Shown here piece by piece: positions 1-7,400 of a DNA stretch of 48,571 nucleotides. A program made the translations under genes and the position numbers. Position 1 is the first letter of the stretch. Each line of letters begins with the position of its first letter. This stretch comes from CAYWJT01 sp964458655 (GTDB lineage: Bacteria; Acidobacteriota; Aminicenantia; Aminicenantales; Saccharicenantaceae): the NCBI GenBank assembly GCA_964458655.1, contig CAYWJT010000016.1:1-48571 (forward strand), given 5' to 3'. The notes beneath the pieces are model-generated. The model saw only the letters and a program-made list of their open reading frames with translations. It had not been told where the DNA came from and made no database searches.

Positions 1-60
1 TGGCTCAAAACTCATCCCCAGCCAAGCGCGTCACTAATGTAGTGGACGAGACCACAAAGC

Positions 61-90
61 TTGAACGCGGGGCGTCATATGTGGCATAAT
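61..90 (+). promoter_or_regulatory. Predicted sigma70 promoter of the pepD-hyuB cluster
   Basis: TTGAAC at 61-66 and CATAAT at 85-90 are separated by 18 bases. A TGG lies immediately before the -10 box, making it an extended -10. The predicted transcript starts near 97 and leaves a leader of about 29 bases before the dipeptidase. Bases 1-60 show no other feature I can name. Confidence 0.55.
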
Positions 91-125
91 GGGTCGGTCA
101 AAAGAACCTTGATGGAGTGCCAAAC

Positions 126-1580
126 ATGAGCCCTGAACTGAAAGATCTCAAACCGGAGTCTCTCTGGAAGCATTTTGAAAGGATCCTGGCCATCCCCCAC
201 TGTTCCGGCAACGAAAAGGCCCTGGGCGAGTATGTCATATCGGTCGCCTCGAGCCTCGGCTTGGAGAGCAAGCGGGACAGGGCCGGCAACGTCGTCGTCC
301 GCAAGCCCGCCGCCGCGGGGCGCGAAAAAGCCGCCGGCGTCGTCCTTCAGGGACATCTCGACATGGTCGGCGAGAAGAACGCCGATACCGTCCACGACTT
401 CGCCAAGGACGCCATCAAAGCTGAAGTCGCCGGCGAATGGGTCAAAGCCAAGGGCACGACGCTCGGGGCCGACAACGGCATCGGCGTCGCCGCTTCCCTG
501 GCCGTGATGGAAGACAAGGCTCTCGTCCACGGACCGCTCGAATTCCTCTTTACGGTCGACGAGGAGACGGGCCTGACCGGCGCCAACAACCTGGCCAGGA
601 ACGTGCTTGAGGGAAGCATGCTGCTCAACCTCGACAGCGAGGACGAAGGCACCTTCACCATAGGCTGCGCCGGCGGCGCCGACACCGAGCTCGAACTGCC
701 GATTGCCAGGAAGAAGAACGCTTCCAAAAGCCTCTGGAAGATCGGTCTGACGGGGTTCCGCGGCGGCCACTCAGGGATCGACATAAACCAGGGCCGGGGC
801 AACGCCATCAAGCTGCTGGCGCGCATATTGGCCGAGGTCCAGAATTCCGTGCGTTTCGAGCTGGTCAGCCTGTCGGGCGGAAGCAAGCGCAACGCCATCG
901 CCAGGGAGGCCTGGGCCGTCGTCGCCTGCCAGCCGGCCCAGGCCAAGACGCTCCAGAACAGGGCCAGGAGGTCGTTCGAGAACATCAAGGCCGAATACAA
1001 GGCGGTCGAGAAAGAGGCTGTCCTGACCTTCGAGGCTCTAAAGGACAGAAAAGAATGCCCGCTGACCCGTGAGTCGCAGGAGACCCTGGTCAAACTTCTG
1101 TTGGCCCTGCCTCACGGGGTCCTGGCCATGCATCAGGAAATAAAGGGGCTGGTCGAGACCTCGACCAACCTGGCCATCGTGGAAACGACCGAGAGGAGCG
1201 TCAAGGTCGTCTGCAACACGAGAAGTTCCGTGGGCTCGGCCCTGGAGGCCGCGCGCCTCGGCATCAGGTCCGTCGCCGAGCTGGCCGGAGCCAGAGCCGC
1301 TTTGAAGGACGGCTATCCGGGCTGGACGCCCAACCTGGAGTCGCCTCTCCTCAAGAAAATGAAGGAGCTCTACGGCCGGATGTTCGGGGTCGAGCCCGAA
1401 GTCGTGGCCGTCCACGCCGGGCTGGAATGCGGCATCATCGGCAAGAAGTATCCCGGAATGGACATGATATCGCTCGGACCGACCATCAAGAACCCTCACT
1501 CGCCGGACGAACGGGTGCACATAGGCTCGGTCGAGAAGTTCTGGAGGTTCCTCTGCTCGGTCCTGACCGAGTTGGCCTGA
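126..1580 (+). CDS. pepD: Aminoacyl-histidine dipeptidase, PepD-type M20 metallopeptidase
   Basis: This is a cytosolic dipeptidase of the M20 family (carnosinase/PepD type) that hydrolyses dipeptides, classically Xaa-His. The metal-site motifs are visible in order: GHLDMV (His), GADNGIG (bridging Asp), DEETG (catalytic and metal Glu pair), LNLDSEDEG, and a C-terminal NPHSPDERV (His). GGHSGID marks the dimerisation lid domain. The length of about 484 residues fits the family. I chose ATG at 126 because GGAG (114-117) sits 8 bases upstream. The in-frame GTG at 117 overlaps that site and lacks one of its own. It is the first gene of a same-strand run through RidA, FmdB, HyuA and HyuB, and its promoter lies at 61-90. 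Together with the other peptidases in the window it suggests use of peptides as a carbon and nitrogen source. Confidence 0.93.
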   Translation: MSPELKDLKPESLWKHFERILAIPHCSGNEKALGEYVISVASSLGLESKRDRAGNVVVRKPAAAGREKAAGVVLQGHLDMVGEKNADTVHDFAKDAIKAEVAGEWVKAKGTTLGADNGIGVAASLAVMEDKALVHGPLEFLFTVDEETGLTGANNLARNVLEGSMLLNLDSEDEGTFTIGCAGGADTELELPIARKKNASKSLWKIGLTGFRGGHSGIDINQGRGNAIKLLARILAEVQNSVRFELVSLSGGSKRNAIAREAWAVVACQPAQAKTLQNRARRSFENIKAEYKAVEKEAVLTFEALKDRKECPLTRESQETLVKLLLALPHGVLAMHQEIKGLVETSTNLAIVETTERSVKVVCNTRSSVGSALEAARLGIRSVAELAGARAALKDGYPGWTPNLESPLLKKMKELYGRMFGVEPEVVAVHAGLECGIIGKKYPGMDMISLGPTIKNPHSPDERVHIGSVEKFWRFLCSVLTELA

Positions 1581-1619
1581 GCCCGAGGGACGTTCCGGAC
1601 GGCGGGACTTCGGCGTAGA

Positions 1620-2090
1620 ATGGAAAGACGGAGTTTCATCGCCTCCCTGGGCGCTCTCGGGGCCCTGCCCTTCATGAACGCCTGCGGGGAAAAAAGGAGA
1701 AGCGCCATGAAGAAAGAGATAAAAACGGATAAGGCGCCCAAAGCCATAGGGCCCTATTCCCAGGCCGTGACGGCTGCGGGACTGCTTTTCTGTTCGGGCC
1801 AGATCCCCATCGACCCGGCGAGCGGCGAGCTGGTTTCCGGCACGATCGAGGAGCAGACCCGGCGCGTTCTCATGAATCTGGGCGCCGTCCTGGAGCAGGC
1901 CGGCTGCACTTTCGACGACGTGGTCAAGGCCACGGTCTTCCTCCAGGACATGAACGATTTTTCCCGGATGAACGGCGTCTACGCCGAGTTCTTCAAGGCC
2001 CCCTTCCCGGCCCGGGCCGCCGTCCAGGTGGCCCGTCTGCCCAGGGACGTCAAGGTAGAGATCGAGGCTGTCGCTCTGCTGAGGTCATAG
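1620..2090 (+). CDS. ridA: RidA-family imine deaminase with an N-terminal signal-like extension
   Basis: The protein belongs to the RidA/YjgF/UK114 family, which hydrolyses reactive enamine or imine intermediates of amino-acid metabolism. The core is unmistakable: AIGPYSQAV near residues 41-49, CSGQIP, and the C-terminal PARAAVQVARLP with the conserved substrate-binding Arg, followed by VEIEAVALL. Two starts are possible. ATG at 1620 gives 156 residues and adds a twin-arginine-like leader (RRSFIASLGALGALPF) ending near Cys22, which could make it a Tat-exported or lipid-anchored form. ATG at 1707 gives 127 residues, the normal family length, and is preceded by a strong Shine-Dalgarno (AAGGAGAAG at 1695-1703). 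I give the longer frame because the leader looks real, but the short form may be the only product or both may be made. The gene lies 39 bases after pepD. Confidence 0.85.
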   Translation: MERRSFIASLGALGALPFMNACGEKRRSAMKKEIKTDKAPKAIGPYSQAVTAAGLLFCSGQIPIDPASGELVSGTIEEQTRRVLMNLGAVLEQAGCTFDDVVKATVFLQDMNDFSRMNGVYAEFFKAPFPARAAVQVARLPRDVKVEIEAVALLRS

Positions 2091-2098
2091 GCGCCGCC

Positions 2099-2317
2099 AT
2101 GCCCATTTTCGAGTTCCGCTGCCGTCGTTGCGGAGGCCGTTTCGAACTGCTCGTCCAGGCGGGCTCCGAAGCCCTGCTGCGCTGCCCGGAGTGCGATTCC
2201 GAGGACGTCGAGAAGCTCGTTTCCGTCTTCGGGATAGGCGGCGGGGTGAGCCGACTTAAGTCCTCGGCTTCGGGCTGCCAGACCTGCTCGACCAAGACCT
2301 GCTCCACCTGCAAATGA
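2099..2317 (+). CDS. FmdB-family small zinc-ribbon protein
   Basis: This 72-residue protein starts with the family signature MPIFEFRCRRCGGRFE and has two CxxC pairs (CRRC near residue 8 and CPEC near residue 30), so it should bind one zinc as a rubredoxin-like ribbon. FmdB proteins are often encoded beside amidase or formamidase operons as putative regulators, but their molecular role is not established. A second Cys cluster at the C-terminus (CQTCSTKTCSTCK) is common in the family and may bind another metal. The gene begins 8 bases after ridA. Its TGA overlaps the ATG of hyuA (ATGA at 2314), so translation is probably coupled. This fits a regulatory or accessory role for the hydantoinase. 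Confidence 0.88.
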   Translation: MPIFEFRCRRCGGRFELLVQAGSEALLRCPECDSEDVEKLVSVFGIGGGVSRLKSSASGCQTCSTKTCSTCK

Positions 2318-4380
2318 GCCGCCGGGAAGCAAGCTTGACTGACGGCATCCCCGGAGAGAAAAAAGAGCGGAAACCCGCCCGCCTCAGGATAGGCGTGGAC
2401 ACGGGAGGCACTTTCACCGATATAGTCGTCTGGCGGGAAGGCCGGCTTTTCAACCGTAAGCTCCCGTCGACCCCGTCCAATCCGTCCCTGGCGATAATCG
2501 CCGGCATAAGAGATTTGCTCGGCGCCGCTGACGACGCGTTCGTCGTCCACGGCACGACAGTGGGCACCAACTCCCTGCTGGAGAAAAAGGGCGGTCCGAT
2601 CGCGCTCCTGGCCACCGCTGGTTTCGAGGACGTCATCTTCATCGGCCGCCAGACGCGGCGCGAGCTTTACAGTCTGGAGCCGGAAGACCGGCACTTCCTT
2701 TTGCCGCGGGAGCTGGCCTTCGGGCTCCGGGAGAGGGTTCTCGCCGGCGGCCGGATGGGGCGCAGGCTCGAGCCCGGGGAAGTGCGCCGGCTTCTGCCCC
2801 GTCTGAGCCGCGCGGGCGTGGAAGCGGTCGCCGTCTGTTTCCTCCATTCCTACGCCAACGCCGCCAACGAGGAAGCCGCCGCCCGGGAGCTCGAAGCCGC
2901 CGGCCTGATGACCTCGGTGTCCAGCCGCATCCTGGCCGAGCACAGGGAATACGAACGCATGACCGTGACGGCCGTCAACGCCTACCTCATGCCGGTCATG
3001 AGGAGGTACCTGCGTGACCTGGCCGGCAAGGTCGGCCGGGCCGAGCTCCGCATCATGCAGTCGAACGAGGGTCACATCCCGGCCGAGACGGCCATGGCCG
3101 AGCCCATCCGCACCGCTTTGTCCGGACCGGCGGGAGGTGTCGTCGGCGCCATGAACGTGGCGACCGCCGCCGGGTTCAGGAATATCATCAGCTTCGACAT
3201 GGGCGGCACTTCGACTGACGTGTCTCTGGTCGAGGGCCGGGTCAAGAGGACGAATGAGGCCAGGGTCGGCGATTTCCCCATACGCATCCCGGTCATCGAC
3301 ATACACTCAGTGGGCGCCGGAGGCGGCTCGATCGCCTATGCCGACAGCGGCGGCTCGCTGCGGGTGGGTCCGCGGAGCGCCGGGGCCGAGCCCGGTCCGG
3401 CCTGCTACGGCCGGGGCGACCTGCCCACCGTGACGGACGCCAACGTCCTTCTGGGTCGGATTTTCCCCGACTACTTCCTGGGCGGCCGGATGAAGATTGA
3501 TCCGGCCAGGAGCCGGGCCGCGATGGACGGACTGGCCCGCCGTATCGGCAAGTCCGTCCTGGAGACCGCGCTGGGGATAATAAGCATCGCCAACGCCAAC
3601 ATGGAGAAGGCCATCCGGGTCATTTCGGTCGAAAGGGGCCATGACCCGCGCGAGTTCGCCCTGTTCTCATTCGGCGGCGCCGGCGGCATGCACGCCGCCG
3701 AGATGGCCGCCGACCTGGGCGTAAGAACGGTCATCGTACCGCGCAACGCCGGCGTCCTTTCGGCCTTCGGGCTCCTGCTGGCCGACTCCGTCAAGGATTA
3801 CGTCCGCTCCCTGCTCAAGACCGACGCCCAGCTCGACCCGGCTTCCCTGGAGAGGGCGTTCCGTGAGCTCGAGGCGCACGCCTTCCGTGAGCTGAGTCAG
3901 GACGGCTTCGGGCCGGATGACATCAGGATCGAGCGCTCCCTGGATTGCCGTTATCTCGGCCAGTCCTACGAAATAAACGTCCCGTGCGGCCGAGCCTTCG
4001 GGAAGGGCCGTCTGGACCTTGCGGCCTTCCACAGGCTCCACGCGAAGACCTATTCCTACCAGCATCCCGGACGGCCGGTTGAGGTCGTCAACATCAGGGT
4101 CAAGGCCGTCGGCCTCACGCCCAAGGTCAGGTTGGAACGGGAGCCGCTCAGCCGGCCGCGCGCCGTCCCGGCCGGGGCCGAAATAGGCAGGCAGGAGCTG
4201 TTCGCCGCGGGAGCGAGGATGAAGGCCCCGGTCTTCGACCGTCTGAAACTGCTGGCCGGGAACGAGCTCCGCGGTCCGGCGCTTGTCGTCGACGCCGAAT
4301 CGACGACGTACATCCCGGCGGGCTTCCGAGGCTGGATCGACGGCTTCCACAACATCATCATGAGCGGTGCAAAAAGATGA
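2314..4380 (+). CDS. hyuA: Hydantoinase/oxoprolinase subunit A (HyuA)
   Basis: This is the ATP-binding subunit of an ATP-dependent hydantoinase, 5-oxoprolinase or acetone-carboxylase-like enzyme, 688 residues long. The N-terminus carries the ASKHA phosphate-binding loop GVDTGGTFTDIVV (near residues 28-40), then the HGTTVGTN motif. The central core has FDMGGTSTDVSLV and the GAGGGSIA/GPxSAGAEPGPACYG block typical of hydantoinase_A. The C-terminal region carries an oxoprolinase-type fold. HyuA normally phosphorylates a cyclic imide or amide in partnership with HyuB. The family cannot be assigned to one substrate by sequence alone, so N-methylhydantoin, hydantoin or 5-oxoproline are all possible. 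Both ends are coupled: ATG overlaps the FmdB stop, and its own TGA overlaps the hyuB ATG. No obvious Shine-Dalgarno precedes 2314, consistent with reinitiation. Confidence 0.9.
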   Translation: MSRREASLTDGIPGEKKERKPARLRIGVDTGGTFTDIVVWREGRLFNRKLPSTPSNPSLAIIAGIRDLLGAADDAFVVHGTTVGTNSLLEKKGGPIALLATAGFEDVIFIGRQTRRELYSLEPEDRHFLLPRELAFGLRERVLAGGRMGRRLEPGEVRRLLPRLSRAGVEAVAVCFLHSYANAANEEAAARELEAAGLMTSVSSRILAEHREYERMTVTAVNAYLMPVMRRYLRDLAGKVGRAELRIMQSNEGHIPAETAMAEPIRTALSGPAGGVVGAMNVATAAGFRNIISFDMGGTSTDVSLVEGRVKRTNEARVGDFPIRIPVIDIHSVGAGGGSIAYADSGGSLRVGPRSAGAEPGPACYGRGDLPTVTDANVLLGRIFPDYFLGGRMKIDPARSRAAMDGLARRIGKSVLETALGIISIANANMEKAIRVISVERGHDPREFALFSFGGAGGMHAAEMAADLGVRTVIVPRNAGVLSAFGLLLADSVKDYVRSLLKTDAQLDPASLERAFRELEAHAFRELSQDGFGPDDIRIERSLDCRYLGQSYEINVPCGRAFGKGRLDLAAFHRLHAKTYSYQHPGRPVEVVNIRVKAVGLTPKVRLEREPLSRPRAVPAGAEIGRQELFAAGARMKAPVFDRLKLLAGNELRGPALVVDAESTTYIPAGFRGWIDGFHNIIMSGAKR

Positions 4381-5978
4381 GGCGCGCGGCCTTCGACCCT
4401 ATCGAGCTCGAGCTTTTCAAGAACGTCTTCGTTTCCATCTCCGAAGAGATGGCGGCCGTGCTGGGCCGGACGGCGCTTTCGCCGAACATCAAGGAGCGCA
4501 AGGATTTCTCCTGCGCCGTCTTCAACGAGAAGGGCGAAACCCTGGCCCAGGGCTCGCACATCCCCGTCCATCTGGGAGCCATGCCGCTTTCGGTGCAGGC
4601 CGCGATCGGCTCCATCGCCTTCGAGCCCGGCGACCTGGTCATCCTCAACGACCCATATCGGGGCGGGACGCACCTTCCGGACATCACCTGCATCTCGCCG
4701 GTGTTCATGTCCGGGCGGGCCCTTTTTTACGTGGCCAACAGGGCCCATCACGCCGATGTCGGCGGCATGACTCCGGGATCGATGCCGCTGGCCACCGAAC
4801 TCTTCCAGGAGGGCCTGATCATACCGCCGCTGAAGCTGCGAGCGCGCGGCCGGCTTAACGAACCGGTCCTCGAACTCTTGCTTTCCAACGTGCGGACGCC
4901 GGACGAGCGCCGGGGCGACTTGCTGGCCCAGGTGGCGGCCAACGAGGTCGGCGTCAAGCGCCTGCTCGAGGCCGTATCCAAGTTCGGGCTCGGGAAGGTC
5001 CGGGACTATTCGGTCATCATCCAGGATTACACCGAACGGTTCCTGCGCGACACCCTGCTGGCCATCCCGGACGGTCGTTACGAGTTCCACGACCGCCTGG
5101 ACGACGACGGAACGAGCGGCCGCCCGGTCAAGATCGGAGTCGTCCTGACCGTTTCCGGGGATGAGGCCACGGTCGACTTCAGCCCCAGCTCGGCCCAGAC
5201 CTCCGGCGGCGTCAACGCCAACTTCGCCGTGACCTGTTCAGCGGTCATGTACGTCTTTCGCTCCCTGATCAGGGAAGACATCCCCTTCAACACCGGGTTG
5301 ATGAGGCCGGTCAGGATCGTCGCGCCACCCGGCTCCGTGGTCAACGCCCTTTTTCCGGCGGCCTGCGCGGGCGGCAACGTCGAGACGTCGCAACGGATCG
5401 TCGACTGCTTGCTGGGCGCCCTGTCAAAGGCCGTTCCGGAAAGGATACCGGCCGCAAGCCAGGGCACCATGAACAACGTCGCTTTCGGCGGCTTCGACCC
5501 TCAGAGACGCAAGACTTTCGCTTACTATGAAACGGTGGGCGGAGGAATGGGCGCCGGCCAGTCCCGGGACGGTCTGAGCGGCGTGCACACGCACATGACG
5601 AATTCCCTGAATACGCCCGTGGAGGCCCTGGAGAACCATCTGCCGATAAAGATCAGGCGCTACTCCCTGAGGAGGGGTTCAGGAGGCTCGGGCCGGCGGC
5701 GCGGCGGCGACGGCATCATCAGGGAATACGAATTCCTAGTGCCCTGCCGGCTGACCATCATCTCGGAGAGACGGCGTTTCGCGCCATATGGCCTGCTCGG
5801 CGGAAGCCCGGGCGCGGCCGGACGCAACTGGCTCATCTCCCGCGGCCGCCGGAGGCTCCTCGGCTCCAAGGTCAACATCTCGGTCCGAGCGGGCGATGTC
5901 CTGCGCCTGGAAACGCCGGGCGGCGGCGGCTACGGGTCAGGGAAGCGACCGGGAACGAAAAAGGGACGGGGCGCGTGA
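4377..5978 (+). CDS. hyuB: Hydantoinase subunit B (HyuB)
   Basis: This is the hydantoinase_B subunit, 533 residues, partner of HyuA. Recognisable blocks are RTALSPNIKERKDFSCAVF near the start, ILNDPYRGGTHLPDI, NRAHHADVGGMTPGSMP with the His pair near residue 125, FPAACAGGNVETSQRI, and a C-terminal RRGSGGSGRRRGGDG plus the ETPGGGGYG close that is characteristic of the family. It starts at ATG 4377, overlapping the HyuA stop by ATGA, so the two subunits are probably made in equal amounts. It is the last gene of the plus-strand cluster and ends 15 bases before the stop codon of the convergent NusG-like gene. No clear terminator is visible between them. Confidence 0.9.
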   Translation: MRRAAFDPIELELFKNVFVSISEEMAAVLGRTALSPNIKERKDFSCAVFNEKGETLAQGSHIPVHLGAMPLSVQAAIGSIAFEPGDLVILNDPYRGGTHLPDITCISPVFMSGRALFYVANRAHHADVGGMTPGSMPLATELFQEGLIIPPLKLRARGRLNEPVLELLLSNVRTPDERRGDLLAQVAANEVGVKRLLEAVSKFGLGKVRDYSVIIQDYTERFLRDTLLAIPDGRYEFHDRLDDDGTSGRPVKIGVVLTVSGDEATVDFSPSSAQTSGGVNANFAVTCSAVMYVFRSLIREDIPFNTGLMRPVRIVAPPGSVVNALFPAACAGGNVETSQRIVDCLLGALSKAVPERIPAASQGTMNNVAFGGFDPQRRKTFAYYETVGGGMGAGQSRDGLSGVHTHMTNSLNTPVEALENHLPIKIRRYSLRRGSGGSGRRRGGDGIIREYEFLVPCRLTIISERRRFAPYGLLGGSPGAAGRNWLISRGRRRLLGSKVNISVRAGDVLRLETPGGGGYGSGKRPGTKKGRGA

Positions 5979-5993
5979 CCCTGGCCGGCTAGT

Positions 5994-6479
5994 TCAGGTC
6001 CTATCCGTCTTCTTGAGCTTCCTTCTCTCGATGAGCAGAGAACCCTGGTAAGATATGTAATCGAGCAGGACCATCACCCTCTCCCTGTCCGACATTTCCT
6101 TCACGAAAACGCCGCGCAGCCCCCGGAGCGGCCCTTCGACGACCTCGATGCCGTCCCCGACCGCGGGCTCCTCGCCGTGTTTGCCCACGACGATCAAGCC
6201 GTCCATTTCCCTGGCCTTCATCTCGAGGATGGTCCTGTCCGGCAAGGGGATGGGACCGTGCTCGTCGGCGATGACCTTGCGGACTCCGCGCGTGTATTTG
6301 ACCAGGCTGTACTGGCCGGGGAAATCGAAGAGGAGGAAAAGGTAGCCCGGGAAGAAAGGCCGGACCTTCTTCTCCTTTACATACCTGGGGCAGTAGACCT
6401 CGAAGCCGGCCTCGGAAAAGAGGGACACGACGCGGTCCTCTTTCCTGGGCTTGACGGCGACGACGTACCAGCTCTTCAT
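5994..6479 (-). CDS. NusG-like (UpxY/RfaH/LoaP-type) transcription elongation factor
   Basis: This 161-residue protein has the NGN fold: it opens with SWYVVAVKPRKEDRV and continues with GFEVYCPRY and the FPGYLFLLFDF block around residues 45-55. A C-terminal KOW-like segment follows (PAVGDGIEVVEGPLRGLRGVF, near 106-126). Housekeeping NusG is normally encoded with secE and ribosomal proteins. This copy is not, so it is more likely a specialised paralogue that binds RNA polymerase and antiterminates particular operons. Start ATG 6479 has GAGAGG just upstream; an upstream in-frame extension to 6545 lacks family similarity. It is the last gene of the minus-strand run from the Xaa-Pro aminopeptidase, about 60 bases after the carbon-nitrogen hydrolase. 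No polysaccharide cluster, the usual partner, is in the window. Confidence 0.83.
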   Translation of the reverse strand: MKSWYVVAVKPRKEDRVVSLFSEAGFEVYCPRYVKEKKVRPFFPGYLFLLFDFPGQYSLVKYTRGVRKVIADEHGPIPLPDRTILEMKAREMDGLIVVGKHGEEPAVGDGIEVVEGPLRGLRGVFVKEMSDRERVMVLLDYISYQGSLLIERRKLKKTDRT

Positions 6480-6541
6480 GACTGCCTCTCGTCTGTATGC
6501 GCAACCAGGACGACGGGACTGATCCGGACCGTCCGGTCGCG

Positions 6542-7372
6542 TCAACCGGTCAACTTCAACGCCCGATAGACGTCCGGCCTGCGGTCAACCAGAAAATGCA
6601 GGGCCGCGTGGCAGGATTCGTTCCTGCTGAAGTCCAGGTCGGCGTAGATGACGACCGGCGCGCCGCGCGGCGCCCGGGCTATGACCGCTCCGTCAGGGTC
6701 GACCACGAAGCTTTCTCCGGAGAACTCCAGCCGCTCTTCCCGGCCGACCCGGTTGACCAGGGCGGCGTAGTAGCCGTTCTGGAAGGCGGCGACGCGGACC
6801 TCGGCCTCGAACATGCCTTCGGCCCATTCGCCGACGACGCCCGCTTGGGGGATGACGACCAGTTCAGCCCCCATGAGGCGCAGCGCCCGCATGTACTCGG
6901 GGAAGTGCCGGTCGTAGCATATGGCGACGCCGATATTCCCCACGGACGTCGTGTGCACGACGTTAAGGCCTTCCCCGGGCGCGTAGTAACCCTGCTCGTG
7001 AAAACCGGGGCCTTCCATGATGTGGACCATCCGTGTCACGCCGACTATCCCTTTTTTCCCGTCTATGACGGGCGATGAATCATAAGTCGCCGCCCCGGCC
7101 CTTTCGAACAGGTTGATCACGGCCACCGTTCCGGTTTCCCCGGCCAGTCTGCAGAACAGGTCGGTGGTCGGGCCCGGGACCGGCTCGGCCAGGACATCCT
7201 TGTCCGGACCGGCCGGGACCTGGGGATAGAACCTGGTGAAGGCCAGCTCTGGGAAGGCAATGAGGCCGGCGCCGGCGCGGGCGGCTTCCAGGTAAGCCTG
7301 TTCGGCTCGGGCCAGGTTCTCCGCTTTATCGGAGCCGGCCGGCTGCTGGACGAGAGCTATCTTTAAGGACAT
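6542..7372 (-). CDS. Carbon-nitrogen hydrolase (nitrilase superfamily)
   Basis: This 276-residue protein belongs to the nitrilase/omega-amidase/N-carbamoyl-amidase superfamily, which cleaves non-peptide C-N bonds through a Glu-Lys-Cys triad. The catalytic Glu is visible in FPELAF (Glu42) and the nucleophile in GVAICYDRHFPE (Cys152). The segment that normally reads YRKxH reads TRMVHI here, placing Met115 where the catalytic Lys usually sits. The rest of the block (GFHEQGYYAPGEG) aligns well with carbamoyl-putrescine amidase-like enzymes. It may therefore belong to a divergent clade or use another Lys. I chose ATG 7372 because the protein begins with the typical IALVQ strand. It lies 28 bases after the Xaa-Pro aminopeptidase in the same operon. 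Its substrate cannot be read from the sequence. Confidence 0.85.
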   Translation of the reverse strand: MSLKIALVQQPAGSDKAENLARAEQAYLEAARAGAGLIAFPELAFTRFYPQVPAGPDKDVLAEPVPGPTTDLFCRLAGETGTVAVINLFERAGAATYDSSPVIDGKKGIVGVTRMVHIMEGPGFHEQGYYAPGEGLNVVHTTSVGNIGVAICYDRHFPEYMRALRLMGAELVVIPQAGVVGEWAEGMFEAEVRVAAFQNGYYAALVNRVGREERLEFSGESFVVDPDGAVIARAPRGAPVVIYADLDFSRNESCHAALHFLVDRRPDVYRALKLTG

Positions 7373-7400
7373 TTTCCAAAACCGCTTCGCCGCGCCCTCC

